Source of the DNA: Thalassospira xiamenensis M-5 = DSM 17429
GTDB lineage: Bacteria; Pseudomonadota; Alphaproteobacteria; Rhodospirillales; Thalassospiraceae
NCBI RefSeq assembly: GCF_000300235.2
Contig: NZ_CP004388.1
Span: 3,480,001 to 3,544,000 of the forward strand
Reading direction: 5' to 3'
DNA length: 64,000 nt
Shown here: piece by piece, positions 9,112 to 17,695 of the stretch
How the letters are laid out: each line of letters starts with the position of its first letter
How positions within the stretch are numbered: position 1 is the first letter of the stretch
Position numbers and translations under genes: made by a program
The notes under the pieces: generated by a model
What the model saw: only the letters and a program-made list of their open reading frames with translations
What the model was told of the DNA's origin: nothing
Databases searched by the model: none

Positions 9112-9873
9112 ATGGACGACTTTTTCTGGTGGATCGTTCTGATCGGCTTTGCCGCACAGCTTGTTGATGGTGCGCTGGGCATGGCTTATGGCCTGACATC
9201 GACATCGCTCCTGATCAGCATCGGCTTTCCCCCGGCGCAAGCCAGTGCCACAGTGCACGCCGCCGAGATTTTCACCACCGCCGTTTCCGGCACATCACAT
9301 CATTTCGCGCGCAATGTTGACTGGAAAATGGTCAGGACACTGGCGATTGCCGGTTCCATCGGCGGTGCTGCCGGGGCCGCGTTGCTGTCATCAGGGATCG
9401 GGGAATATCTTGCGCCGTTTGTCGCCATTTATCTAAGCGCACTAGGCGTTCTGGTCATTGCCAAGGCGGTGCGCAAAGTACAACCGCCTGCGGCCATGCG
9501 CGGACTTGCTCCGCTTGGTCTGGTTGGCGGGTTCCTTGACGCGGTTGGCGGCGGCGGATGGGGACCGATCGTATCAAGCACACTGGTCTATCGTGGCCAT
9601 GCCGAACCGCACCGGATGCTGGGCACCTCGGCGGCATCGGAATTTTTCGTCACGGTGATGATCACCGTGACCTTTGCCGGGCATTTCGGACTGGAAAGTT
9701 TCGGGATGGCTGCACTGGCACTGGTGATCGGCGGCGTGCCCGCCGCACCGCTTGCCGCCGTGCTTGTCCGCATCATTCCGCGCAAACCCCTGATGATCGC
9801 GGTTGGTTTGCTGATCGTGATCCTTGGCGGGTTCGGGATTTACCGGTTCGCAATTCACCTTTATGCGAATTGA
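9112..9873 (+). CDS. TauE/SafE-family (TSUP) membrane permease
   Basis: The 253-residue protein is almost all hydrophobic, with seven to eight predicted helices and the two TSUP repeats, each opening with a G-x-x-D-G-(A/G) loop: QLVDGALGMAYGLTS at residues 15-30 and GFLDAVGGGGWGPI at about 140-155. The family exports or imports sulfite, sulfoacetate and related organosulfur anions; the substrate here is unknown. The HAAEIFTTAVSGTSH motif is typical of the subgroup often called permease near sulfate-assimilation genes, but no sulfur gene is next to it. It converges with the AT-richer gene at 9885. Confidence 0.85.
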   Translation: MDDFFWWIVLIGFAAQLVDGALGMAYGLTSTSLLISIGFPPAQASATVHAAEIFTTAVSGTSHHFARNVDWKMVRTLAIAGSIGGAAGAALLSSGIGEYLAPFVAIYLSALGVLVIAKAVRKVQPPAAMRGLAPLGLVGGFLDAVGGGGWGPIVSSTLVYRGHAEPHRMLGTSAASEFFVTVMITVTFAGHFGLESFGMAALALVIGGVPAAPLAAVLVRIIPRKPLMIAVGLLIVILGGFGIYRFAIHLYAN

Positions 9874-9884
9874 ACGTTATGCAC

Positions 9885-10643
9885 TTAATGCCAAATGAAT
9901 TCTTCGTCTAATTCAAAGTACCGAGCAATTGCCAATCTAGCGAGCATTTGCATTAGCCACAAGGTCTGGCCCACAATATTCATGTCAGCGCAACTATCCG
10001 GATTCAAAAAAGGCGGCTTACTGCTGTGAGCTACAAATCCACGACCATTTTCATACAAATACTTGGAAATTTCTTCTGCCGCCAAGGAATAAAGCCCTGA
10101 CCGTTTCAATTCATCTTTAAATACTGAATTATTACGCGAGAGGTCAGCTACAATATTTTCCATAAAGTTAACTCTTGAAGAACTATTAGGATGCAAATGC
10201 TCCAAGATTTTGTAAAAACTTAGAAGACTAAACTGAGGACAATCCGACCTTCCAGAGTTTAACCCTTCACGATATAAGGCAAGCGCAACTTTGTGTTTTT
10301 CGGTTGCAATTGGCGACCATATACACGGCCATTTTTCAAAGATGCTGCTCATACCCAGCTTGCTACTGCGAGGAAACGGGCAGGGCTTTGCGGCTCCACA
10401 ACCACCATTGTGAAGAGCCAAGAATTGATCGTCTTCCCAAGCAACCAAACTTGCAAATTCGCACAAGAGTGAAAGTGCGTCGTCCTGAGAAATTTTATTC
10501 GCATCTAAATCAATATGAATAGATGCATCGTATTGTCGAGAGCATGGCAATACGACAAGCACATTTTCACCAAAAGAGAATTCATCCTTTTTTATCGGCC
10601 ATTGCACTCCGCCAATAACCGAAAAGCTCAAATATCTTGCCAC
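9885..10643 (-). CDS. MauJ-like hypothetical protein, AT-rich orphan
   Basis: The 252-residue soluble protein has a HKVALALYREGLNSG segment followed by FSLLSFYKILEHLHP, recalling proteins annotated as methylamine-utilization protein MauJ, whose biochemical role is unknown. No other mau gene is present, so a methylamine role is not supported here. The DNA is clearly AT-richer and uses different codons from its neighbours (many AAA, TTA, GAA and TCT codons), which suggests horizontal acquisition. It sits in a 12-base gap from the permease gene and an 18-base gap from prmA, so it fills the space exactly. Family call tentative. Confidence 0.5.
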   Translation of the reverse strand: MARYLSFSVIGGVQWPIKKDEFSFGENVLVVLPCSRQYDASIHIDLDANKISQDDALSLLCEFASLVAWEDDQFLALHNGGCGAAKPCPFPRSSKLGMSSIFEKWPCIWSPIATEKHKVALALYREGLNSGRSDCPQFSLLSFYKILEHLHPNSSSRVNFMENIVADLSRNNSVFKDELKRSGLYSLAAEEISKYLYENGRGFVAHSSKPPFLNPDSCADMNIVGQTLWLMQMLARLAIARYFELDEEFIWH

Positions 10644-10661
10644 TAATCTCTCTTATAGTAG

Positions 10662-11543
10662 TTAGCCAACCACCAGCGTCGTCCATTCTTCGACCGGGAA
10701 ACGTTTGACCAGCGACAGGCCGACATCGCGGTATGCCGACAGAACAAACTGTTCCTGATGAGACAGAAGCCCCGACAGAACCACATAACCGCCATCGGCC
10801 AGCGTCCCGCGCAGGTCGCGCGCCATATGACGCAACGGACGGGCAAGGATATTGGCACAGACAATGTCGTAATAACCGGCATTGCGAATGCGAACGTCGC
10901 TAAACCCGTTGGAATGAATTGCGGTGACCAGATCGGTGATCTTGTTGATCCGGGCATTTTCACGGGCAACGCGCACCGATGCGGGGTCAATGTCGGCCAT
11001 CATCACCGGGCAGCGCCATGTTTTGGCACATGCCATGCCCAGAATGCCGGAGCCACAGCCCATATCAAGCGCATTGTGACGATGTGAATGTTTGGCGATC
11101 CAATCGATTGCCGCAAGGCACCCCTTGGTCGTTTGATGTTCGCCAGATCCAAATGCCAGACCGGCATCGACCTGCAAACCGGTTTTGGCCACCGGCACGC
11201 CGTCTTCCCAGTGCGAGCCATGGACATAGAACCGGCCGACCGAAATCGGCTTGAAGCTGCGCAGATTGTCACTGACCCAGTCTTTGGGCTCGTAGGTGCC
11301 AAATTCGACGACCGGCACGTCAACACCAACGGCCGATGCCATCAATGATACGGCGGTTTCAACCGCGGTCTTGTCAAGGTGATCGCCCGAAAAGCCCTCG
11401 ACCTTCCAGGGCGCGGTCGGATCGCCCGGCCGTTCGAAATGCGACAGGGCATCGCAATGCTCATACAACGCCTCGGCAAAGGCCGGGGCATATTTGCCAT
11501 CGACCTCGAAGGTGAAATTATAGCAACGAACGGTTTCGATCAT
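10662..11543 (-). CDS. prmA: Ribosomal protein L11 methyltransferase
   Basis: PrmA trimethylates lysines and the N-terminus of ribosomal protein L11 using S-adenosylmethionine. The 293-residue protein has the small N-terminal substrate domain (about 1-110) and the class I methyltransferase domain. Motifs are AFGSGEHQTTKGCL, the SAM loop LDMGCGSGILGMAC, and the motif IV segment DIVCANILARPLRHM (N-I-L-A in place of N-P-P-Y). These are diagnostic for PrmA. The start at MIETVRCYN is chosen over an upstream in-frame codon because homology begins there. It follows the helicase gene at 11604 in the same direction with a 60-base gap. Confidence 0.93.
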   Translation of the reverse strand: MIETVRCYNFTFEVDGKYAPAFAEALYEHCDALSHFERPGDPTAPWKVEGFSGDHLDKTAVETAVSLMASAVGVDVPVVEFGTYEPKDWVSDNLRSFKPISVGRFYVHGSHWEDGVPVAKTGLQVDAGLAFGSGEHQTTKGCLAAIDWIAKHSHRHNALDMGCGSGILGMACAKTWRCPVMMADIDPASVRVARENARINKITDLVTAIHSNGFSDVRIRNAGYYDIVCANILARPLRHMARDLRGTLADGGYVVLSGLLSHQEQFVLSAYRDVGLSLVKRFPVEEWTTLVVG

Positions 11544-11603
11544 ATCGCTTCTCGCAAGATTGCGGCGGCCATTTGACCGCACCAGAAATAATGTCCGGGC
11601 GGC

Positions 11604-13964
11604 TTAACCCGGCAGGATGAAACTGTCGACCACTTTCTTTGTGCCGACACCTTCGAAATGAATTTCAAGCTTGTTGCCATCGACCGACTTGACGGTGCCG
11701 GGGCCGAATTTGCGATGACGTACCGCATCACCGACCTTGTATTTCGATGATTTCGAACTGGTGGTGTAGCTGGTTTCACCGTCTGGCTTGACGTCGATCA
11801 CGTTTTTGCGCACCCGGTCCTGCCAGCCTGCGCTGGCAAACCGGCGTTCACCCGTCCCGCCATAGGGATTATAGCTTTCCGCCGGTTTGTTATCCGCCCA
11901 GCTTGGCATTTTCATCCAGTCATCGGCACCCCATGCACCGGGCGATACATTGCCGCGATGATTGCCAAGGCCGGTATCGCTGATGCGTTCGACATGCTCG
12001 TCGGGCAATTCATCGACAAAGCGTGACGGCAGGGCCGATTGCCACTGGTTATAAATCCGCCGGTTGGCGGCATAGGAAACGGTGGCACGTTTGCGCGCAC
12101 GCGTGATGCCGACATAGGCCAGACGACGTTCTTCCTCAAGGCCCTTCACCCCGCTTTCATCCATGGCGCGCTGATGGGGGAAAACGCCTTCTTCCCAACC
12201 GGGCAGGAAGACATAGTCAAATTCAAGGCCCTTGGCCGCATGCAGGGTCATGATGGTGACTTTTTCCTGATCGGCGTTCTGTTCATTTTCCATCACCAGC
12301 GACACATGTTCAAGGAAGCTGGTCAGGTTTTCAAACTCGCCAATCGCGGATACCAGTTCCTTCAGGTTCTCCAGACGGCCGGGCGCATCGATTTCCTTGG
12401 ATGTCCGCCACATATCGGTATAGCCGCTTTCATCAAGAACCGTTTCAAGCACCGCCACATGCGATGTGGTTTCAAGCATCTCGCGCCAGCGTTTGAAATC
12501 GCCCAGCAACCCGCCAATCGCCTGACGCATTTTGGGTTTGAGTTCCTCGGTCCCGATCAGATCAAGCGCCGCCGCCGGAAGCGAAACCGCCTGATCACGC
12601 GAATATTGATGCAGGGTTTGCAAGGTGGCCTTTCCCACCCCGCGCTTGGGCACATTGACGATGCGTTCAAACGCAAGGCTGTCATCGGGTTGGGCGACCA
12701 TGCGGATATAAGCCAGCGCATCGCGGATTTCCTGACGTTCATAGAAACGCGGTCCGCCAACAACCCGGTACGGGATACCCAATGTGATCAGCCGTTCCTC
12801 GAACTCGCGGGTCTGGAAACCGGCACGGACCAGGATCGCCATCTGGGATGCACCGATGCCACGGCTTTGCAGGGCTTCGATATCCTCGCCGACAAGCCGC
12901 GCCTCGGCCTCGCCATCCCAGACACCTTTGACAAAGACCTTTTCGCCGGTATCAAGTTCGGTCCAAAGCTCCTTGCCCAGACGACCATCGTTAAAGGTAA
13001 TCAGCTTGGACGCCGCCGCCAGAATATGCGGCGTGGAACGATAATTCTGTTCCAGTCGGACGACCTTGGCACCGGGGAAATCGGACTCGAATCTCAGGAT
13101 GTTGCCGACCTCGGCCCCGCGCCAGCTATAGATCGCCTGATCGTCATCGCCGACACAGCATATATTGCGATGAACCATCGCCAGCGCGCGCAGCCAAAGA
13201 TATTGGGCCACGTTGGTATCCTGATATTCATCGACCAGCACATAGCGGAAGGTTTCCTGATAACGGCGCAGGATTTCCGGATGTTTCTGGAACAGGGTCA
13301 GGCAATGCAGCAAAAGATCGCCAAAGTCGGCCGCATTCAGAACCGCAAGGCGTTCCTGATAGATCTTATACAGGTATTTGGCTCCGCCATTGGCGAACTC
13401 GACACTTTCATTGACCCGTTCGGGTGAAAGCCCCTTGTCCTTCCAGCGCTGGATGATACCCATCAACTGCTTGGCCGGCCATTTTTTCTGATCGATCTGT
13501 TCGGCATCCATGATCTGCTTGAGCAGGCGGACCTGATCGTCGCTATCAAGGATCGTGAAGTTTGATTGCAACCCGACCAGTTCGGCATGACGGCGCAACA
13601 GGCGGGCGGCCAGCGAGTGGAAAGTCCCCAGCCACCATCCTTCAACCGGACGGCCCAGCGCATGGGCAACACGTTCCTGCATTTCCTTGGCCGCACGGTT
13701 GGTAAAGGTCACGGCAAGGATTTGCTGCGGATGCAGGCGCTCCGTCTGTCCCTTGGTTTCCAGCAGATGGGCAAGGCGGGTCGTCAGAACGCGCGTTTTC
13801 CCGGTCCCGGCACCTGCCAGCACCAGCAACGGGCCATCAAGCGTTTCAACCGCTTCGCGTTGCTCGGCATTCAGATTGGCAAGGTAATCCGGTGCGGGTG
13901 CGTCCTGAAGGCGCATTTCCGGGCTTGCGGCGAATTCATCGATTTCAAAGGGATCATCCATCAT
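11604..13964 (-). CDS. uvrD: ATP-dependent 3'-5' DNA helicase UvrD/PcrA
   Basis: The 786-residue superfamily 1A helicase acts in nucleotide-excision and mismatch repair. Visible motifs: Q-motif LNAEQREAV, Walker A AGAGTGKTRVL, motif II VDEYQDTN, motif III GDDDQAIYSWRGA, motif IV LEQNYRSTPHI, motif V MTLHAAKGLEFDYVF, and motif VI VGITRARK. The C-terminal 60 residues (VGDAVRHRKFGPGTVKSVDG...) form the Tudor-like PcrA/UvrD tail that contacts RNA polymerase. Start placed at MMDDPFEID (ATG ending 13964); 15 further codons upstream are possible but unlike homologues. Confidence 0.93.
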   Translation of the reverse strand: MMDDPFEIDEFAASPEMRLQDAPAPDYLANLNAEQREAVETLDGPLLVLAGAGTGKTRVLTTRLAHLLETKGQTERLHPQQILAVTFTNRAAKEMQERVAHALGRPVEGWWLGTFHSLAARLLRRHAELVGLQSNFTILDSDDQVRLLKQIMDAEQIDQKKWPAKQLMGIIQRWKDKGLSPERVNESVEFANGGAKYLYKIYQERLAVLNAADFGDLLLHCLTLFQKHPEILRRYQETFRYVLVDEYQDTNVAQYLWLRALAMVHRNICCVGDDDQAIYSWRGAEVGNILRFESDFPGAKVVRLEQNYRSTPHILAAASKLITFNDGRLGKELWTELDTGEKVFVKGVWDGEAEARLVGEDIEALQSRGIGASQMAILVRAGFQTREFEERLITLGIPYRVVGGPRFYERQEIRDALAYIRMVAQPDDSLAFERIVNVPKRGVGKATLQTLHQYSRDQAVSLPAAALDLIGTEELKPKMRQAIGGLLGDFKRWREMLETTSHVAVLETVLDESGYTDMWRTSKEIDAPGRLENLKELVSAIGEFENLTSFLEHVSLVMENEQNADQEKVTIMTLHAAKGLEFDYVFLPGWEEGVFPHQRAMDESGVKGLEEERRLAYVGITRARKRATVSYAANRRIYNQWQSALPSRFVDELPDEHVERISDTGLGNHRGNVSPGAWGADDWMKMPSWADNKPAESYNPYGGTGERRFASAGWQDRVRKNVIDVKPDGETSYTTSSKSSKYKVGDAVRHRKFGPGTVKSVDGNKLEIHFEGVGTKKVVDSFILPG

Positions 13965-14168
13965 GTCGGGATATATAACATGCTCTGCAAACGGGGCCAG
14001 TATTGGCATTCAATCAAGTGGCGATATCGGGTTGCTTATTGTGCAACAAATCGGGAACGTCGACCAATTTTTTCCCTTAAAATATTTTTCCGCCTGCTTT
14101 TCTGCGCCAGTTTTTCCTGCGCCTCGCGTGAACAGTCATAACGACAATCACCACGCAAGGAGCCCCTG

Positions 14169-14900
14169 ATGAGCGGCATCAACAGTCTCAGTGCCAGTCT
14201 TGCGCAAATATTTAGCCAAACACAGTCGACCGGTAGCAGCCAGTCTACCGAAAGCAGTAGCGGCGTAGAAGGCATTGGTGGATTTGCGCTCGCCAGTGCG
14301 CAAAGCACGGCCTCGACACAGGCGGTCGACGCGGTTTCGGAAATTGCTGCCAACGGACAGGGCAGCGTTGACCAGCTTTCCGATCAGATCAAAGCCATGC
14401 TGCTCGAAATGCAGGAAAGCACCGACAAATCGGCCACCGATGGCGGTTTCGATGCGCAGCAACTGTTCGATGACCTTGACACCGATGATGACGGCTCGCT
14501 GACCAAGGATGAGTTCCTGGCAGGAAAACCCGATGATGTCAGCGATGAAATGGCCGAAAACCTGTGGTCGATGATGGCGGGAAGTGATGCTAAAAGCATT
14601 TCCCAAGACGATTACCTGACAAGCATGGCACCACCACCCGGTGCCACCACGACCACGGCAACTGCGGCTGAAAGCACGGGCAGTTCATCGGACGGTGACA
14701 GTGCCGCAACATCCGATATCGAAAGTTACGATCCGCTTGATACCAACGAAGACGGTATTGTCAGCCTTGCCGAAATAATGGCCGCCTCCCCGGCCAATGA
14801 AACCGCGTCTGCCAGCAGCACAAGCGACGACGCAGCCACCACGACCAGCAACGGCCCAACACCGTTCGACAACCGTCTGATGGCGCAGTTGATGGCGTAA
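14169..14900 (+). CDS. EF-hand calcium-binding protein, low-complexity
   Basis: The 243-residue, Ser/Thr/Asp-rich, highly acidic protein contains two canonical EF-hand loops, DTDDDGSLTKDE (residues 104-115) and DTNEDGIVSLAE (191-202), with all the Ca2+ ligand positions filled. A third, weaker hand may lie near SISQDDYL. There is no classical signal peptide; the N-terminus (MSGINSLSASLAQIFSQ) resembles small alphaproteobacterial EF-hand proteins with flagellin-like openings. The ribosome site AAGGAG is well placed. A protein encoded at 15501 shares a LSDxxxAxxLEMQ stretch and a C-terminal DxRxxAQxM motif, so they may be distant paralogues. Function unknown; calcium buffering or signalling is an inference. 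Confidence 0.75.
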   Translation: MSGINSLSASLAQIFSQTQSTGSSQSTESSSGVEGIGGFALASAQSTASTQAVDAVSEIAANGQGSVDQLSDQIKAMLLEMQESTDKSATDGGFDAQQLFDDLDTDDDGSLTKDEFLAGKPDDVSDEMAENLWSMMAGSDAKSISQDDYLTSMAPPPGATTTTATAAESTGSSSDGDSAATSDIESYDPLDTNEDGIVSLAEIMAASPANETASASSTSDDAATTTSNGPTPFDNRLMAQLMA

Positions 14901-14994
14901 TACCGTTCACTTCCGACGAAGCGATAGCACCAACTTGCTGTCGGCCCCCCGAAATCAAACCGGCGCTTTTTTGCCTTCACATTCAGGGACTACC

Positions 14995-15129
14995 TTAGAA
15001 AAGCTTAGGCGGCGCATCACCGCGCTCTTCGCTTTGCAGTTCCAGAAGCGCGTTGTTATAGGCCATCATCGCGTCCTTTTCATGGACGAAACCCACCATC
15101 AGGCGTTCTTCGTCGTTATTGATCACCGG
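14995..15129 (-). pseudogene. 3'-terminal fragment of a clc chloride-channel gene
   Basis: These 135 bases match the last 44 codons and stop of the intact clc gene (17696-17830) with seven base differences and no gap. All seven differences are synonymous, including TAA against TAG at the stop. Homology ends abruptly at 15129; what follows is unrelated. The fragment cannot be expressed as a useful protein. It marks a rearrangement breakpoint, and the synonymous-only divergence suggests that it comes from a functional clc allele rather than a decayed recent copy. Confidence 0.85.
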
Positions 15130-15500
15130 ATCGTTGGATGCTCGCGCAACGCGCGCCCCCAATCAGATAAACGTGCATCTATTGCCTCCACACCCGGTAT
15201 AATTCATGCGGTCGGTATCACGGGCTTGTTGCGTATCACCTTGCACTTATCCAATCGTCCGTAAGGGTTGGCAGGTTATAACCTGTTGGATAATGGGCAA
15301 ATTATGCCGCCCAAGACACACAAAGCCCTGACGCCGGATATGTTTGGCGCAATACAAGGTTACTGACATCAGCAGACCTTTGGAAAAGTGCCAATGGTCT
15401 TGAAGTTGCATGAATTTTTCCGGTTCGCGTTACACCCTGCAAAAGGTTCGCCTTTTGTGTGGTGTAGTGCTGTGTACATCCATGAAGAAGGATATTTTTC
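15130..15500. other. Intergenic region behind the clc fragment
   Basis: About 370 bases with no convincing gene. The left end is the breakpoint of the clc fragment. The right end should carry the promoter of the gene at 15501, whose ribosome site (GAAGAAGG) lies just before 15501. A short imperfect inverted repeat around 15265-15290 (AACCTTATAACC-like) is visible, with nothing decisive. Confidence 0.4.
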
Positions 15501-16094
15501 ATGAACAGTCTTCTTGGATTGGGATTTGGGCTACCGGTAACGTCGCCCAAAACCTCAGTATCTAAGGATGGTGGACCCGAAGGTATCGACAAATACAGCG
15601 CATTTAGCGCAACACCACAAAGCAGCAAATCTGCACAACCGACCTTTTATGGCACCAAATTCGGCGATTTGTCTGATTCGGTGCAGGCGGTCATGCTGGA
15701 AATGCAAGCAACCGGAAGCGGATCGACATCCTTTGCCGATGCAATGGCCAATGTTGCAGAACAAGGCAAGGATGCCACTTCCGGCGAGGAGGCCTCCAAG
15801 GGGGTCTTCTCGTCAAATTCTGATCCGGCCAAAAACGATCCTGCATTTGCTGAGCAGGATGCCGAGGAAGAATTCAAATCTGCCGTTCGTGACAGCTTGA
15901 CCCCGCCATCGAAGGAGGACAAACGTAACGAAACGGCAGAAATTGAGGCCCGTAAAGAAAGTCAGGAAATCGATATTGCCGCCCAACAGGCTGCAAACGA
16001 TCTTCCTGAAAACGTTGCTGGTCTTGATAGTCGTGTTGCAGCCCAGGTCATGTCCGGTCGGCCGGGTCAAACCCAACCTGCACTGGCCGCCTGA
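15501..16094 (+). CDS. Hypothetical small acidic protein, possible paralogue of the EF-hand protein
   Basis: The protein has 197 residues, charged and low in complexity, with no membrane segment. Residues 57-70 (LSDSVQAVMLEMQ) resemble LSDQIKAMLLEMQ of the protein at 14169, and the C-terminal LDSRVAAQVM resembles FDNRLMAQLM at the same relative place. The EF-hand core is absent. The middle (residues 85-170) is Glu/Lys/Ala rich. Both genes are followed by a convergent clc 3' end, which hints at a tandem duplication. Function unknown. Its terminator hairpin has been split by an IS element. Confidence 0.6.
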   Translation: MNSLLGLGFGLPVTSPKTSVSKDGGPEGIDKYSAFSATPQSSKSAQPTFYGTKFGDLSDSVQAVMLEMQATGSGSTSFADAMANVAEQGKDATSGEEASKGVFSSNSDPAKNDPAFAEQDAEEEFKSAVRDSLTPPSKEDKRNETAEIEARKESQEIDIAAQQAANDLPENVAGLDSRVAAQVMSGRPGQTQPALAA

Positions 16095-16119
16095 TAGTAT
16101 TGCCCACAGAACCTTGAAC

Positions 16120-16145
16120 GGAGCAGCGCATATAAGCGCTGCTCT
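16120..16145. repeat. Left copy of the 26-bp palindromic target duplication
   Basis: The 26 bases recur exactly at 17652-17677, on the other side of the IS element. They contain the palindrome AGCAGCGC...GCGCTGCT, a terminator-type stem. I read this as the original terminator of the gene at 15501, duplicated on insertion. Confidence 0.8.
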
Positions 16146-17651
16146 CAGACTGCTGACAAAGTCCTCGCCATTGGCGGGGATTTTTGATTCAATGGGGAAT
16201 GCTTAAGAAACCCAGCCCACATCAAACCGAACTTGAGATGGTGACACTCGACAGTTTGGTCCCCAGCGATCATTTGCTTCGTAAGATCGATGCCGTGATC
16301 GATTTCAGTTTTATCCATGCGCGCGTGGCCGATTTGTACTGCGCGAACAATGGCCGTCCCGCCCTTGATCCGGTGATGATGTTTAAGGCGCTGTTCATTG
16401 GCTATCTGTTTGGCGTGCGCTCGGAGCGCCAGCTTGTGCGCGAGATTGAGGTCAATGTCGCCTATCGCTGGTTTTTGCAACTCAAGCTGACCGACAAGGT
16501 CTTTGATGCCTCGACCCTGTCGCAGAACCGGCGGCGTCGATATCATGATGCCAGTGTTGCGCAGGATATTTTTGACGAGATCGTCGAGCAGGCGATCAGG
16601 CACGGGCTGGTGGATGGTAAGGTTCTCTATACCGACAGCACGCATTTGAAGGCCGATGCCAACAAGAACAAATGGGACCGCGAAGTGGTTGCCAAATCGC
16701 GCGCGGCCTATTGGGATGATCTGGATCTGGCGATTGAGGAAGACCGGGCGGCTCATGCGAAAAAGCCGCTCAAAGCCAAGGAACGCCAGCCGGTTGAGAA
16801 AGAAACCAAGATCAGCCGAACCGATCCCGACAGCGGATATATGGTGCGCGACGGCAAGCCCAAGGGCTTTTTCTATCTCGATCACCGCACGGTCGATGGC
16901 AAGCTTGGGATCATTACCGACAGTTACGCCACCCCGGCCAATCTGCATGACAGCATTCCCTATCTCGACCGTCTTGACCGACAAAGGGCAGCGTTTTGAC
17001 CTTGATGTTATCGCCGTCGGACTGGATGCGGGCTATGCGACCGCCGCGATTGCCAAAGGCCTTGAAGATCGTGACATCCTTGGCGTGACGGGCTATCGCC
17101 GCCCGAACCTTCGGGAAGGCTACATCCCCAAACGCAAATACGTTTATGACCCTGAACGTGATGCTTATCGCTGCCCCGAAGGTCAGCTTCTGTCTTATGC
17201 GACAACCGACCGAAATGGATACCGCCATTATCACAGCGACCCGGAAAAATGCCGCACCTGTCCTGTGCTGGCTTCCTGTACCGCCAATGCCCACCACCGA
17301 AAAACTGTCACGCGCCATGTCTGGCAAGACGCCAGAGACCGGGCTGACGCCTATCGTCTGACAGAGTGGGGCAAGCGGGTTTACAAGCGCCGAAAAGAGA
17401 CGGTCGAACGCTCTTTTGCAGATGCCAAACAGCTTCACGGTCATCGATATGCAAGGTTCCGGGGACTGATCAATGTCAAATGCCAATGTCTGCTGGCCGC
17501 CGCCGCCCAAAACATCAAGAAAATAGCCCTGGCTTTGGGCCCCAAGGGGCCAATCGCCGAGGGATAATCCCCTCGGCACACTCAAGCCAGCTTTCAAACA
17601 CCTCTAAAAGCAAAACCCCGCCAAAATATGACGGGGTTTGTCAGCGGTCTG
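16146..17651 (+). mobile_element. IS1182-family insertion sequence, 1506 bp
   Basis: The ends are imperfect inverted repeats: CAGACTGCTGACAAA (16146-16160) and its complement with one mismatch (17637-17651). The similarity continues inward as a GCGGGG-rich stretch. It is flanked by exact 26-bp direct repeats (16120-16145, 17652-17677) that form a terminator-like palindrome. It carries one transposase gene broken by a frameshift, so this copy looks inactive on its own. It lies between the gene at 15501 and clc. Confidence 0.85.
16199..17567 (+). pseudogene. IS1182-type transposase, frameshifted
   Basis: The two reading frames together make one DDE transposase of about 455 residues. The first part (from 16199) runs through the helix-turn-helix region and YTDSTHLKADANKNK, where the first catalytic Asp lies, to a stop at 16999. 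The second frame continues from about 16988 with VGLDAGYATAAI (second Asp), the CPEGQ...CRTCPVLASC zinc-like Cys cluster and ETVERSFADAKQLHG (catalytic Glu). One extra base in the AAAGGG tract at 16983-16988 explains the break. The shift is +1, so it does not fit the usual programmed -1 slippage, and a mutation is the simpler view. Confidence 0.85.
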
Positions 17652-17677
17652 GGAGCAGCGCATATAAGCGCTGCTCT
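17652..17677. repeat. Right copy of the 26-bp palindromic target duplication
   Basis: Exact copy of 16120-16145. Here the stem is followed by TTTTT, so it still looks like a working intrinsic terminator in the rightward direction, between the IS and the convergent clc gene. Confidence 0.8.
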
Positions 17678-17695
17678 TTTTCATCACGGATCGGA

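Noticed and set aside
12039..13427. Open frame of 462 codons antisense to uvrD
   Set aside because: Shadow frame produced by codon bias of the helicase gene; no start context or domain.
16145..16984. Open frame of 279 codons antisense to the transposase
   Set aside because: Shadow of the transposase frame inside the IS; it ends in the IS terminal repeat.
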